NCBI GenBank assembly: GCA_025963265.1
Contig: JAOPUY010000566.1
Coordinates: 1-11,405 of the forward strand
From: Frankiales bacterium
Lineage (GTDB): Bacteria; Actinomycetota; Actinomycetes; Mycobacteriales; Jatrophihabitantaceae
Length of the DNA stretch: 11,405 bases
Direction of reading: 5' to 3'
Part shown: piece after piece, positions 6,253 through 11,405 of the stretch
Layout of the letters: every line of letters begins with the position of its first letter
How positions within the stretch are numbered: position 1 is the stretch's first letter
Notes under the pieces: model-generated
The model's input: only the letters and a program-made list of their open reading frames with translations
What the model was told of the DNA's origin: nothing
The model's database searches: none
Translations under genes and position numbers: made by a program

Positions 6253-6281
6253 TTGAAATAGCTACTTTACGTACGTCAAAT
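6253..6281 (+). promoter_or_regulatory. Candidate sigma70-type promoter with overlapping palindrome, GGDEF gene
   Basis: TTGAAA (6253-6258), a 17-base spacer and TCAAAT (6276-6281) form a plausible promoter about 60 bases before the start codon, in the most AT-rich stretch of the window. TTTACGTACGTCAA (6266-6279), a palindrome with one mismatch per arm, overlaps the spacer and -10. ACTTTAAGTA (6233-6242) and ACTTTACGTA (6264-6273) are 9/10 direct repeats 31 bases apart. A repressor could block this promoter. Confidence 0.45.
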
Positions 6282-6342
6282 GCTTTAGTGCCACGCTCGC
6301 CGGTCGATCGGAAATGCAATGTCAGACCAAGGAGAGACGCTG

Positions 6343-7953
6343 ATGAGCTCGTCGGAGGATCGCCCTGCCCTGAGCAACTGGCAGCGGCGAGCCAACCGCG
6401 GTGGCGATCCGGACTTCGAGCTCCGGCTGCGCCAGCTGGAGAGCGAGCGTTACGCCAGCCTTCAGAGCACCGACGCGCTCTGCGCCGAATTGCTCGAGGA
6501 GGCTGAGCGTCGGGGCGAGACCCACAGCGCCATCCGGGTGCGACTGGTGGCCAGCAATGTGCTCAGCCGCCGGGGGCACGCGGTGGCCGCTCGGGCCCAG
6601 CAAGTTCGACTGCACGAGCAGGCCGAACCCTGGCCCAGCCTCGCGCGGCGGGCCCGCATGATGTTGGCCGCCAACGCCGCCCGGCTGGGCGAGCGGGCCG
6701 AGGCGACCCGCTGGATTCGCGCCTGCCTGGAAGGCTGGACGGACGGCGAGCAGCCCAGTTGGCGGGCCGAAGCCCTGATGACCTCGGCGCTGCTCTCGGT
6801 CAGCCGGACGGGCGTCGACTACACCCTCGTGCGCTACGCGATCACCGAGATCCGCGCGCACTGCGGGCCGCAGATCCTCGCGGTGGCCCTGGCCAACTTC
6901 GCCGAGACCGCCGCCGAGTGCGGCGACCTAGACATGGCCGCCGAATTCGCGGACGCCGCGCTGGCGCTCATCGAAGAGCAGGCCGAGGTGGTCACCCCGC
7001 TCATTCTCGACTCGATCGCCCAAGCGCGGTTGGCAATGGGCGATCTGGACGCCGCCGAGTCCGAGCTGCGGGCGGCGCTGGAGTTAGAACGCACGACCGG
7101 ATGCGCCGACGTCATGGGCGACCCGTGGCTCAGCTTGTCCCAGGTGCTGCTGACCCGGGGGCGCCCGGAGGAGGCCTTGGCGATGTTGGACCACCCGCGT
7201 CGGCTCGCGGTGAGCCTGCGCACGCCCTGGACGCTGACCCGCGAGTTCCGGCTGCGAGCCAGCATCCTGGCCGAGCTGCAGCGGTGGGCTGAGGCCTACG
7301 CGGCGCTGCGCGACCACCTCGAGGTGTATGAGATCGTCCGGTCGGTCGAGGGCGACCGCGCGGTGGCCGAAGCGGCCAATCTGCAGGTGGTGGACGAGGA
7401 ACGGCGGCGAGCCCGGCAGTTCGAGCAGCTGGCGCTGACCGACTCGCTGACCGGTCTGGCCAACCGCCGGCAGGTCGACCAATGGCTGGAGGAGCCGAGA
7501 CGGCCGACGGCCGGGCCGCTGAGCGTGGCGATCCTCGACCTCGACCACTTCAAGCGAATCAACGACACTTACTCGCACGGCGCCGGCGATGAGGTGCTGC
7601 GCCAGATCGCGCGCATGCTGCGGGCCTTCTGTCAGGAGTACCGCGACTCGGGCCAGGACGTGCTCGCCGCCCGACTCGGCGGGGAGGAGTTCCTGCTGCT
7701 GTGGCGCGAGTGCCAACCCGCCCGGGCCGCGACCGCTGCGCACGCCGTGCTTGATCGCATCCGCCATCAGCAGTTCGCTGAGCTGGAGGCCCACGTCCGG
7801 GTGACGGCCAGCATCGGACTCGCCTCCGGCGACGCCGAGGTCTCGGGGGCGGAGCTGCTCAAGGCAGCCGACCGCCGCCTCTACCAGGCCAAGCGATCGG
7901 GGCGGGACCGCGTCGTCGCCGCCGATACCGCCGGTGTCCCCGTGGCCAGCTGA
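6343..7953 (+). CDS. Diguanylate cyclase with TPR-like N-terminal sensor and C-terminal GGDEF domain
   Basis: This 536-residue protein is predicted to be cytosolic, with no membrane helices. Residues about 10-340 are Ala/Leu/Glu-rich helical pairs typical of tetratricopeptide-like repeats, for example GDLDMAAEFADAALALI, GDLDAAESELRAALELE and GRPEEALAMLDHPRRL. A short charged helix (about 340-362) links to the GGDEF domain, which starts LALTDSLTGLANRR (363-376). Then follow ILDLDHFKRINDTYSHGAGDE (metal and GTP contacts), the active-site GGEEF at 446-450, and the terminal ADRRLYQAKRSGRDRV. All catalytic features are intact, so it should make cyclic-di-GMP. The inhibitory RxxD usually just before GGEEF is not seen; the sequence there is SGQD with one extra residue in the spacing. 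ATG 6343 is preferred over 6319 because AAGGAGAG (6329-6336) lies six bases upstream. There is no EAL domain. Confidence 0.92.
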   Translation: MSSSEDRPALSNWQRRANRGGDPDFELRLRQLESERYASLQSTDALCAELLEEAERRGETHSAIRVRLVASNVLSRRGHAVAARAQQVRLHEQAEPWPSLARRARMMLAANAARLGERAEATRWIRACLEGWTDGEQPSWRAEALMTSALLSVSRTGVDYTLVRYAITEIRAHCGPQILAVALANFAETAAECGDLDMAAEFADAALALIEEQAEVVTPLILDSIAQARLAMGDLDAAESELRAALELERTTGCADVMGDPWLSLSQVLLTRGRPEEALAMLDHPRRLAVSLRTPWTLTREFRLRASILAELQRWAEAYAALRDHLEVYEIVRSVEGDRAVAEAANLQVVDEERRRARQFEQLALTDSLTGLANRRQVDQWLEEPRRPTAGPLSVAILDLDHFKRINDTYSHGAGDEVLRQIARMLRAFCQEYRDSGQDVLAARLGGEEFLLLWRECQPARAATAAHAVLDRIRHQQFAELEAHVRVTASIGLASGDAEVSGAELLKAADRRLYQAKRSGRDRVVAADTAGVPVAS

Positions 7954-8007
7954 GGCGACCCGGCGCCCGCTGGGGAGGCCCGTGCAACCGGCGAAGGAGG
8001 CACGCGG

Positions 8008-8020
8008 TATTTTCCCAGAA
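8008..8020 (+). promoter_or_regulatory. Candidate leaderless promoter of the DoxX gene
   Basis: TATTTT (8008-8013) is followed by exactly six bases and the ATG at 8020, placing TAnnnT at -12 to -7 relative to the A of the start codon. The only strong Shine-Dalgarno sequence nearby, AAGGAGG (7994-8000), is 19 bases from the ATG, too far to serve it, and no in-frame start lies between. A leaderless transcript fits best. No clear -35 is seen. Confidence 0.5.
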
Positions 8021-8523
8021 TGGCATCCAACCCCGGCTCCGACTTAGCCCGACTGATCCTGCGTTTGTCCGTGGGCGGCACCCTGATCGCGCACGGTGTC
8101 AAACACGCCAAGTCTTTGGAGGGAACCGCCGGCTGGTTCGGCTCCATCGGATTCGAGCAGCCCGAGCTGCAAGCCAAGCTCAGTGCCGCGGTCGAGGTGG
8201 GCGCCGGCACCGCGCTCATCGCTGGCGCGGGCACTCCGCTGGCCGCCGCGGCCGTGGTCGGGACGATGGCCGTCGCCGGCCACGTCGTGCACCGGCCCAA
8301 TGGCTTCTTCATCACCGACGAGGGCTTTGAGTACGTCGCGGCCATCGCCGCCTCGTCGGTGGCCGTCGGAGCGCTCGGCGGCGGCCGGTACAGCATCGAC
8401 CGGTTGCTCGGCCTGGACCGCAAGCTGTCCGGCGGGCGTGGCGCGGCGATCGCGGCCGGCCTGGGCGTCCTCGGGGCAATCGGGCAGCACAAGACGTTCT
8501 GGCGCAAGCCCGCCTCGGCCTGA
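8020..8523 (+). CDS. DoxX family integral membrane protein
   Basis: This 167-residue membrane protein has the DoxX-type layout. The first helix (LARLILRLSVGGTLIAHGVKH, about residues 9-29) carries the family's small residues and His. The loop WFGSIGFEQPELQAKLSAAVEVGAG leads into the second helix (described as residues 39-63), followed by a third helix around TPLAAAAVVGTMAVAG and a fourth around YVAAIAASSVAVGALGGG. A further hydrophobic stretch lies near the C-terminus. DoxX-family proteins are linked to quinone-dependent oxidation and, in mycobacteria, to membrane complexes that counter oxidative stress; the exact role here is unknown. It follows the GGDEF gene by 66 bases, but its own TAnnnT and ATG suggest an independent transcript. 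Its TGA is the first triplet of the tandem repeat array. Confidence 0.85.
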   Translation: MASNPGSDLARLILRLSVGGTLIAHGVKHAKSLEGTAGWFGSIGFEQPELQAKLSAAVEVGAGTALIAGAGTPLAAAAVVGTMAVAGHVVHRPNGFFITDEGFEYVAAIAASSVAVGALGGGRYSIDRLLGLDRKLSGGRGAAIAAGLGVLGAIGQHKTFWRKPASA

Positions 8524-8595
8524 TCTCCGGCCAGCTGATCTCCGGCCAGCTGATCGTCGGCCAGCTGATCTCCGGCTAGCTGATCCTCGGTCAGC
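8521..8595. repeat. Five tandem 15-bp repeats at a convergent gene junction
   Basis: The unit TGATCTCCGGCCAGC occurs five times head to tail at 8521, 8536, 8551, 8566 and 8581. Copies 1 and 2 are identical and the others differ by one to three bases. Because 15 is a multiple of three, every copy starts with an in-frame TGA for the DoxX gene. The opposing gene's stop (complement of TCA 8591-8593) lies in copy 5. GCCAGCTGA (8560-8568) can pair with TCAGCTGGC (8591-8599), so the array may also act as a two-way terminator. There are no CRISPR-like spacers. Confidence 0.9.
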
Positions 8596-9028
8596 TGGCG
8601 CGACGGTCCATGCGGGCCATCATCTTCGCGCGTCGCGCGGCGGTGCCGTTCTCGCGGTTGGCGCTCGCCTGTCGCTCGCGCAGTCGCTCGCCGGAGCCGA
8701 CCGGGTACCCCGCCTTGACCAGGCGGTGCTCGGTCGTCTCGACCATGTAACCGATTGAGTAGATCAGCCCCATCGCCAGGCCGCCACCAGCGCTCATCGC
8801 CCGGATCCAGAACGGGCCCGGCACGGCTAGCAGGACGGCCAAGACGAGCGGCGTCAGCTGCAGCAGCGAGCGCGCGACGTGACGCAGCGCCCAGGTGCGG
8901 CCCGTCGTGTCATACAGCACCCAGGCCCGGTTTCGTTCCGGCAGACCGGCTCCCCACAGATAGCCGAGCCAGCGCAGCAGACTCGGCCGCTCGACCTGGC
9001 CCAGCGGTTCGTTTTCCGTCTCCGTCAT
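8591..9028 (-). CDS. DUF5313-like two-helix membrane protein
   Basis: This 145-residue protein has a hydrophilic N-terminus, then LRWLGYLWGAGLPERNRAWV and LYDTTGRTWALRH (about residues 18-50), then two adjacent hydrophobic helices, SLLQLTPLVLAVLLAVPGPF and AMSAGGGLAMGLIYSIGYMV. A basic tail contains RLVKAGYPVGSGERLRERQ. The LP-x5-WV-x2-D-TTGR and GYP motifs resemble the actinobacterial DUF5313 family; I am moderately sure of that name. Function is unknown. The ATG at 9028 has only a weak GGGAA-type site (complement of about 9034-9038). TATTAT (complement of 9053-9058) is a good -10 that overlaps the MarR-type palindrome, so it is probably controlled by the divergent regulator. Its stop codon lies inside the tandem repeat. 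Confidence 0.75.
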   Translation of the reverse strand: MTETENEPLGQVERPSLLRWLGYLWGAGLPERNRAWVLYDTTGRTWALRHVARSLLQLTPLVLAVLLAVPGPFWIRAMSAGGGLAMGLIYSIGYMVETTEHRLVKAGYPVGSGERLRERQASANRENGTAARRAKMMARMDRRAS

Positions 9029-9056
9029 AGCCGTTCCCGTCGCGATAGTGCGATAA

Positions 9057-9074
9057 TAGTTAGTACACTAACTA
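9057..9074. promoter_or_regulatory. MarR/OhrR-type operator palindrome
   Basis: TAGTTAGT and ACTAACTA form a perfect 8-bp inverted repeat around AC, between the divergent DUF5313-like and MarR genes. AT-rich 16-20 bp palindromes beside their own gene are the usual targets of MarR-family dimers. It overlaps TATTAT, the likely -10 of the leftward gene, so binding should repress that gene and probably the regulator itself. Confidence 0.75.
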
Positions 9075-9119
9075 GTCTAGGCCGCCGACCCGACGGCGGC
9101 CAGTCGGAGAGGGAACTCG

Positions 9120-9638
9120 ATGGCGGAATCCCCGCAGTTCGGTACGGATCCGCTCGCCCTGGAGCGGCAGGTCTGCTTCGCCCTGGCCGTGGCCAACCGA
9201 AGCGTGCTCGCGATCTACCGGCCGATTCTCGAGCCGATGGGCCTGACCCATCCGCAGTATCTGGTGATGCTCGCCCTGTGGCAGGACTCGCCGTTGTCGG
9301 TCAAGCGGCTGGGCCACCTGTTGCAGCTGGATCCGGCCACCTTGTCGCCGCTGCTCAAGCGACTGGAGGCGGCCGAGCTGATCACCCGCAGCCGCAGTCA
9401 GTCCGATGAACGTCAGCTGCGGATCGAGCTCACCGCCGCCGGCCGTCGCCTGCGGCGGCAAGCGGAGCAGATTCCCGCCGCCGTGGTGGCCAAACTGGGC
9501 GTCTCCCTCGCCGAATTGGAGACGCTGCACACCGTGCTCAGCCGCTTCAACACCGCCGCGCTAGCGGCCAATACTCCAGCCGCCGATACGCCAGCCGCGC
9601 TAGCGGCCGATACGCCCGCCGCGCTCGCGGCCCGGTGA
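9120..9638 (+). CDS. OhrR-like MarR family regulator with repetitive C-terminal tail
   Basis: This 172-residue winged-helix regulator matches OhrR-type peroxide sensors: LERQVCFALAVANRSVLAIY (14-33), LTHPQYLVMLALW (42-54), LLQLDPATLSPLLKRLEAAEL for the recognition region (first twenty residues), and SDERQLRIELTAAGRRL for the wing. Cys19 aligns with the reactive Cys15 of B. subtilis OhrR. Of the three tyrosines around it there (Tyr19, Tyr29, Tyr40), only Tyr29 is kept (Tyr33); the others are Ala23 and His44, so the sensed compound may differ. After about residue 143 the protein ends in a repetitive Ala/Thr/Pro tail (TPAALAAD-type units) not seen in ordinary OhrR. ATG 9120 has GGAGAGGGA (9106-9114) at good spacing. 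No ohr peroxidase gene lies in the window. It ends three bases before the convergent SDR gene. Confidence 0.9.
   Translation: MAESPQFGTDPLALERQVCFALAVANRSVLAIYRPILEPMGLTHPQYLVMLALWQDSPLSVKRLGHLLQLDPATLSPLLKRLEAAELITRSRSQSDERQLRIELTAAGRRLRRQAEQIPAAVVAKLGVSLAELETLHTVLSRFNTAALAANTPAADTPAALAADTPAALAAR
9553..9630 (+). repeat. In-frame degenerate repeats encoding the MarR C-terminal tail
   Basis: GCGCTAGCGGCC appears twice and as a diverged GCGCTCGCGGCC, alternating with variants of GATACGCCAGCC. The encoded peptide reads as TAALAAN, TPAAD, TPAALAAD, TPAALAAR. The nucleotide identity between units shows recent in-frame duplication rather than chance composition. The tail is probably disordered. 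Confidence 0.75.
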
Positions 9639-9641
9639 GAC

Positions 9642-10409
9642 TCAGAGATACAGCGGGATCCCGCCGGTGACCCGCAACGTCTCGCCGGTGATGAAGCTGG
9701 ACTGAGCCGAGCACAGGAACAACATCGCGTTGACGATGTCGTCCATGGTGCCCTGTCGATGGATCAGCTGACGCTCGTTGATCATGGACGTCACCATCTC
9801 AGCCGGCAGCTCGGCCATGGCGTTCTCGGTGGCCATCAATCCGGGTGAGATCGCGTTGACCCGGATCTTGTCGGGCGCGAACTCGGTCGCGAAGGCGACG
9901 GTCAGCCCGCGGACCGCGAGCTTGGAGACGCCGTAGGGCGAGCTCGCCAGGTGTCCGGCCATCGAGGAGATGTTCACGATCGACCCGCCGCCCCGGGCCG
10001 CCATCGACTCCCGGCAGGCGACCGAGCAGTTCACGACCCCGATGACGTTCACGTCGAACAGGGCTCGGACCTCCGAGCGCTCGAGCACCGTGAAGGGCTG
10101 GTTGTACTTGAGCAAGTGCTTGCCCGCGTTGTTGATCAGGATGTCCACGCCGCCGAAGGTCTCGATCGCCGTCGCGACCGCGGCGTCCACCGCGTGCTCA
10201 TCGGCGACGTCGCAGCGCACGGCCAGCGCGCGAGCGCCGGTGGCCGCAAGCTCCTTGGCCGTCGCCTCGGCCGCCTCGAAGTCGACATCGGCCAACACGA
10301 CGGCCACGCCGTCGGCGGCCAGGGCGGTGGCGAACGCGCGGCCGAAGCCGACCGCGCCCCCGGTGATGAAAGCGACTCGGGTCGTAGTCTCGGTGCGCGC
10401 ATCGGCCAT
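9642..10409 (-). CDS. Short-chain dehydrogenase/reductase (SDR)
   Basis: This 255-residue classical SDR oxidoreductase has a Rossmann fold. Visible features are the cofactor motif TGGAVGFG (16-23), Asp41 after strand 2 (which favours NAD over NADP), CDVAD (66-70), NNAG (93-96), Asn121, Ser148 in NISSMAG, and YGVSK with Tyr159 and Lys163 as catalytic residues. SPGLMATE and the terminal TGETLRVTGGIPLYL follow the family pattern. The substrate is unknown; neighbouring flavin reductase and quinone reductase-type genes suggest a redox or catabolic setting. The ATG at 10409 has no clear ribosome binding site. GATACT lies eight bases upstream on its strand, so the leader may be nearly absent. It converges with the MarR gene with a three-base gap. 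Confidence 0.93.
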   Translation of the reverse strand: MADARTETTTRVAFITGGAVGFGRAFATALAADGVAVVLADVDFEAAEATAKELAATGARALAVRCDVADEHAVDAAVATAIETFGGVDILINNAGKHLLKYNQPFTVLERSEVRALFDVNVIGVVNCSVACRESMAARGGGSIVNISSMAGHLASSPYGVSKLAVRGLTVAFATEFAPDKIRVNAISPGLMATENAMAELPAEMVTSMINERQLIHRQGTMDDIVNAMLFLCSAQSSFITGETLRVTGGIPLYL

Positions 10410-10496
10410 AGCGCCGAAGTATCACACCCCCGCCGGGTCCGCACAAGGTCCGCCCACGCGGCCCGTTGCCCCTATGCGCACGTGGCCATCGGACAT

Positions 10497-10502
10497 TAGG
10501 GT
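10497..10502 (+). promoter_or_regulatory. Possible -10 element (TAGGGT) for the rightward redox operon
   Basis: TAGGGT fits the TAnnnT and actinobacterial TAGRRT -10 patterns and lies about 60 bases before the leader ORF. No convincing -35 is seen. An 8-bp palindrome, GACCGGTC (10524-10531), lies about 20 bases downstream of the implied start and could be an operator. The rest of the 10410-10562 gap shows only a repeated GGTCCGC. Confidence 0.35.
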
Positions 10503-10562
10503 GCCCACAGAACCGATCCCGCAGACCGGTCATGTCATCCCGCTCGGGGAAGGTGAGGACTC

Positions 10563-10667
10563 GTGACTAGCGCTGACCCCGACGGCGGCGCCTGGGTGAG
10601 TCTGGACGCCAACGCCTTAGCCACAACCGCCCACCGCCCGCCGCCGACCGCCCACCAGGAGCCCTAG
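10563..10667 (+). CDS. Candidate 34-codon leader ORF with Pro-Pro-Pro run
   Basis: GTG 10563 is preceded by AAGGTGAGG (10549-10557) at five-base spacing, a strong ribosome binding site, and an in-frame TGA at 10554-10556 rules out a longer reading. The 34-residue product has no family I recognise. It has an acidic start (SADPDGG), then an Ala/Thr/His/Pro-rich end with Pro26-Pro27-Pro28 (10638-10646) and a C-terminal Pro just before TAG. The TAG (10665-10667) is two bases from the flavin reductase ATG, and the final codons overlap that gene's AGGAG site (10657-10661). The arrangement suggests translational coupling or attenuation. It may instead be a short unconserved ORF. Confidence 0.5.
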   Translation: MTSADPDGGAWVSLDANALATTAHRPPPTAHQEP

Positions 10668-10669
10668 TT

Positions 10670-11284
10670 ATGCCGCTTGATCACGATGCCGCCAATGCCG
10701 CCGACGCGGTGCTCTCGGGCCTGCGCCCCTACCCGGTCGCAATCACGACCAAGGCCGGGGAGAAGTTGGGCGGCCTGATCTCGTTGTCCGCTGGGTCAGG
10801 CAGCGTCCTGCATGAGGCGCCGCGGGTCCAGATCAGCCTGGCCAAGCGCAACCTCACTCACGACCTGGTACGCGAGTCAGGCGTCTTCGCGATGCACCTG
10901 TTGGCCGACGGCGACGCCGAGACCCGCGCGAAGTCCTTCGCCATCATCCGCGGCCTCGGCGGCCGCTCCGGCCGCGACTACGACAAGATCGCCGAGTTCG
11001 ACACCAAGCCCGGAGTGACCGGGTCGCCGATCCTGCTCGATGCCCTGTCCTACGTCGAGGGCAAGATCGTGTTCGAATTGGACATCGAGGAGAGCCATTT
11101 GTTCATCGCCGACGTCGTCGCCGCCGAGCGCCTGCAGCGCCGGCCGCGGTTGACGATTGGCAGCGCGTGGGCCGATCTGGGCGCCGATTGGACCGCCGAG
11201 TACGAGCGAAACCTCATTCACGAGTTCAACGCCGCGCGGGTGCAGCGCGGGTTGCCCGAGCAACTGCCGGCCACGCCCCAGTGA
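10670..11284 (+). CDS. Flavin reductase family protein (FMN-binding split barrel)
   Basis: This 204-residue protein resembles the flavin reductase-like (DIM6/NTAB) family, which reduces FMN or FAD with NAD(P)H to supply two-component monooxygenases, or simply binds FMN. It opens with a short helix, then LRPYPVAITTKAG, GGLISLSAGSGSVLHEAPRV and ISLAKRNLTHDLV (about residues 18-66), the typical flavin-contact strands and loops, and SGVFAMHLLAD. The split-barrel core is followed by a C-terminal segment ending near residue 204, slightly longer than the minimal domain. The ATG at 10670 has AGGAG (10657-10661) eight bases upstream, inside the preceding small ORF. It overlaps the next gene by four bases (GTGA), marking an operon. 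The partner oxygenase, if any, is outside the window. Confidence 0.88.
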   Translation: MPLDHDAANAADAVLSGLRPYPVAITTKAGEKLGGLISLSAGSGSVLHEAPRVQISLAKRNLTHDLVRESGVFAMHLLADGDAETRAKSFAIIRGLGGRSGRDYDKIAEFDTKPGVTGSPILLDALSYVEGKIVFELDIEESHLFIADVVAAERLQRRPRLTIGSAWADLGADWTAEYERNLIHEFNAARVQRGLPEQLPATPQ

Positions 11285-11405
11285 AGGCGGTTCGGTTCGA
11301 CCGCATCGGAGATCCGGACGTCCTCTACGTGGCCGAAGTCGCCGAGCCGCACGCCGGCCCCGGGCAGGTGCGGGTGGCGGTCCGAGGCGCCGGCGTCAAC
11401 CCGGT
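11281..11405 (+). CDS. Medium-chain oxidoreductase (quinone reductase/zinc-ADH type), 3' end missing
   Basis: Only 41 codons plus two bases are present before the right edge. The reading begins VKAVRFDRIGDPDVLYVAEV and continues with AEPHAGPGQVRVAVRGAGVNP, the classic N-terminus of NADPH:quinone oxidoreductases and related MDR enzymes (GDP-VL-V.EV..P..GPG.V.V.V...G.NP). The GTG start shares bases with the flavin reductase TGA, so translation is coupled. Whether zinc ligands are present cannot be seen. It probably reduces a quinone, enone or similar substrate in the same redox pathway. Confidence 0.85.
   Translation, partial: MKAVRFDRIGDPDVLYVAEVAEPHAGPGQVRVAVRGAGVNP

Noticed and set aside
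8521..8595. Short CRISPR array
   Set aside because: The 15-bp units are contiguous with no unique spacers, and no cas gene is present.
9951..10566. Rightward open frames opposite the SDR gene
   Set aside because: They mirror the SDR codons, have no recognisable domain, and run into the divergent promoter region.
10532..10570. A 12-codon ORF from ATG 10532 ahead of the leader ORF
   Set aside because: It has no ribosome binding site and overlaps the better-supported GTG 10563 start.

Overview
The window is a high-GC chromosomal segment that looks actinobacterial. The reasons are strong G/C bias at third codon positions, GTG starts, apparent leaderless promoters (TAnnnT exactly six bases before an ATG), and families typical of Actinobacteria (DUF2889, an FadB2-type dehydrogenase, a DUF5313-like membrane protein, an OhrR-like MarR regulator). 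The genus cannot be fixed from sequence alone. I see no tRNA, rRNA, CRISPR array, transposase, integrase or phage gene, and base composition does not suggest a transferred island. Every gap longer than about 200 bases lies at a divergent promoter region.

Positions 1-5189 are a cluster centred on acyl-CoA metabolism. A family III (CaiB/BaiF-like) CoA-transferase, cut by the left edge, is read leftward. A DUF2889 gene is read rightward from the shared 224-bp intergenic region, which holds two matching 15-bp operator-like sites. Then come a 3-hydroxyacyl-CoA dehydrogenase, a terminator-like hairpin, and a tight rightward group: a small Cys/His-rich protein, a PaaI-type hotdog thioesterase, an SRPBCC (START-like) protein and a TesB-type thioesterase. 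Together these could activate, oxidise and hydrolyse CoA thioesters in fatty-acid, aromatic or steroid-like catabolism. The substrate is not revealed by the sequence.

Positions 5231-8523 hold a Bax-inhibitor-1/YccA-type membrane protein (leftward), a divergent TPR-like/GGDEF diguanylate cyclase with an AT-rich, operator-like promoter region, and a DoxX-family membrane protein whose ATG looks leaderless.

Positions 8521-9644 contain an array of five 15-bp tandem repeats carrying the stop codons of two convergent genes (DoxX and a DUF5313-like membrane protein). An OhrR-like MarR regulator follows, divergent from the DUF5313-like gene across a perfect 8+2+8 palindrome. Its C-terminus is an Ala/Thr/Pro repeat tail.

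Positions 9642-11405 contain an SDR oxidoreductase (leftward) and a divergent rightward operon: a 34-codon candidate leader ORF with a Pro-Pro-Pro run, a flavin reductase-like protein, and the first 41 codons of a medium-chain (quinone reductase/zinc-alcohol dehydrogenase-type) oxidoreductase joined by a 4-base stop/start overlap.

Most genes are ordinary members of known families. The points most worth following are regulatory or at the residue level: the CoA-transferase with Ser at the expected catalytic Asp, the paired operators, the leaderless starts, the repeat array at a convergent junction, the OhrR-like protein with an altered cysteine pocket, and the PPP-containing leader ORF.
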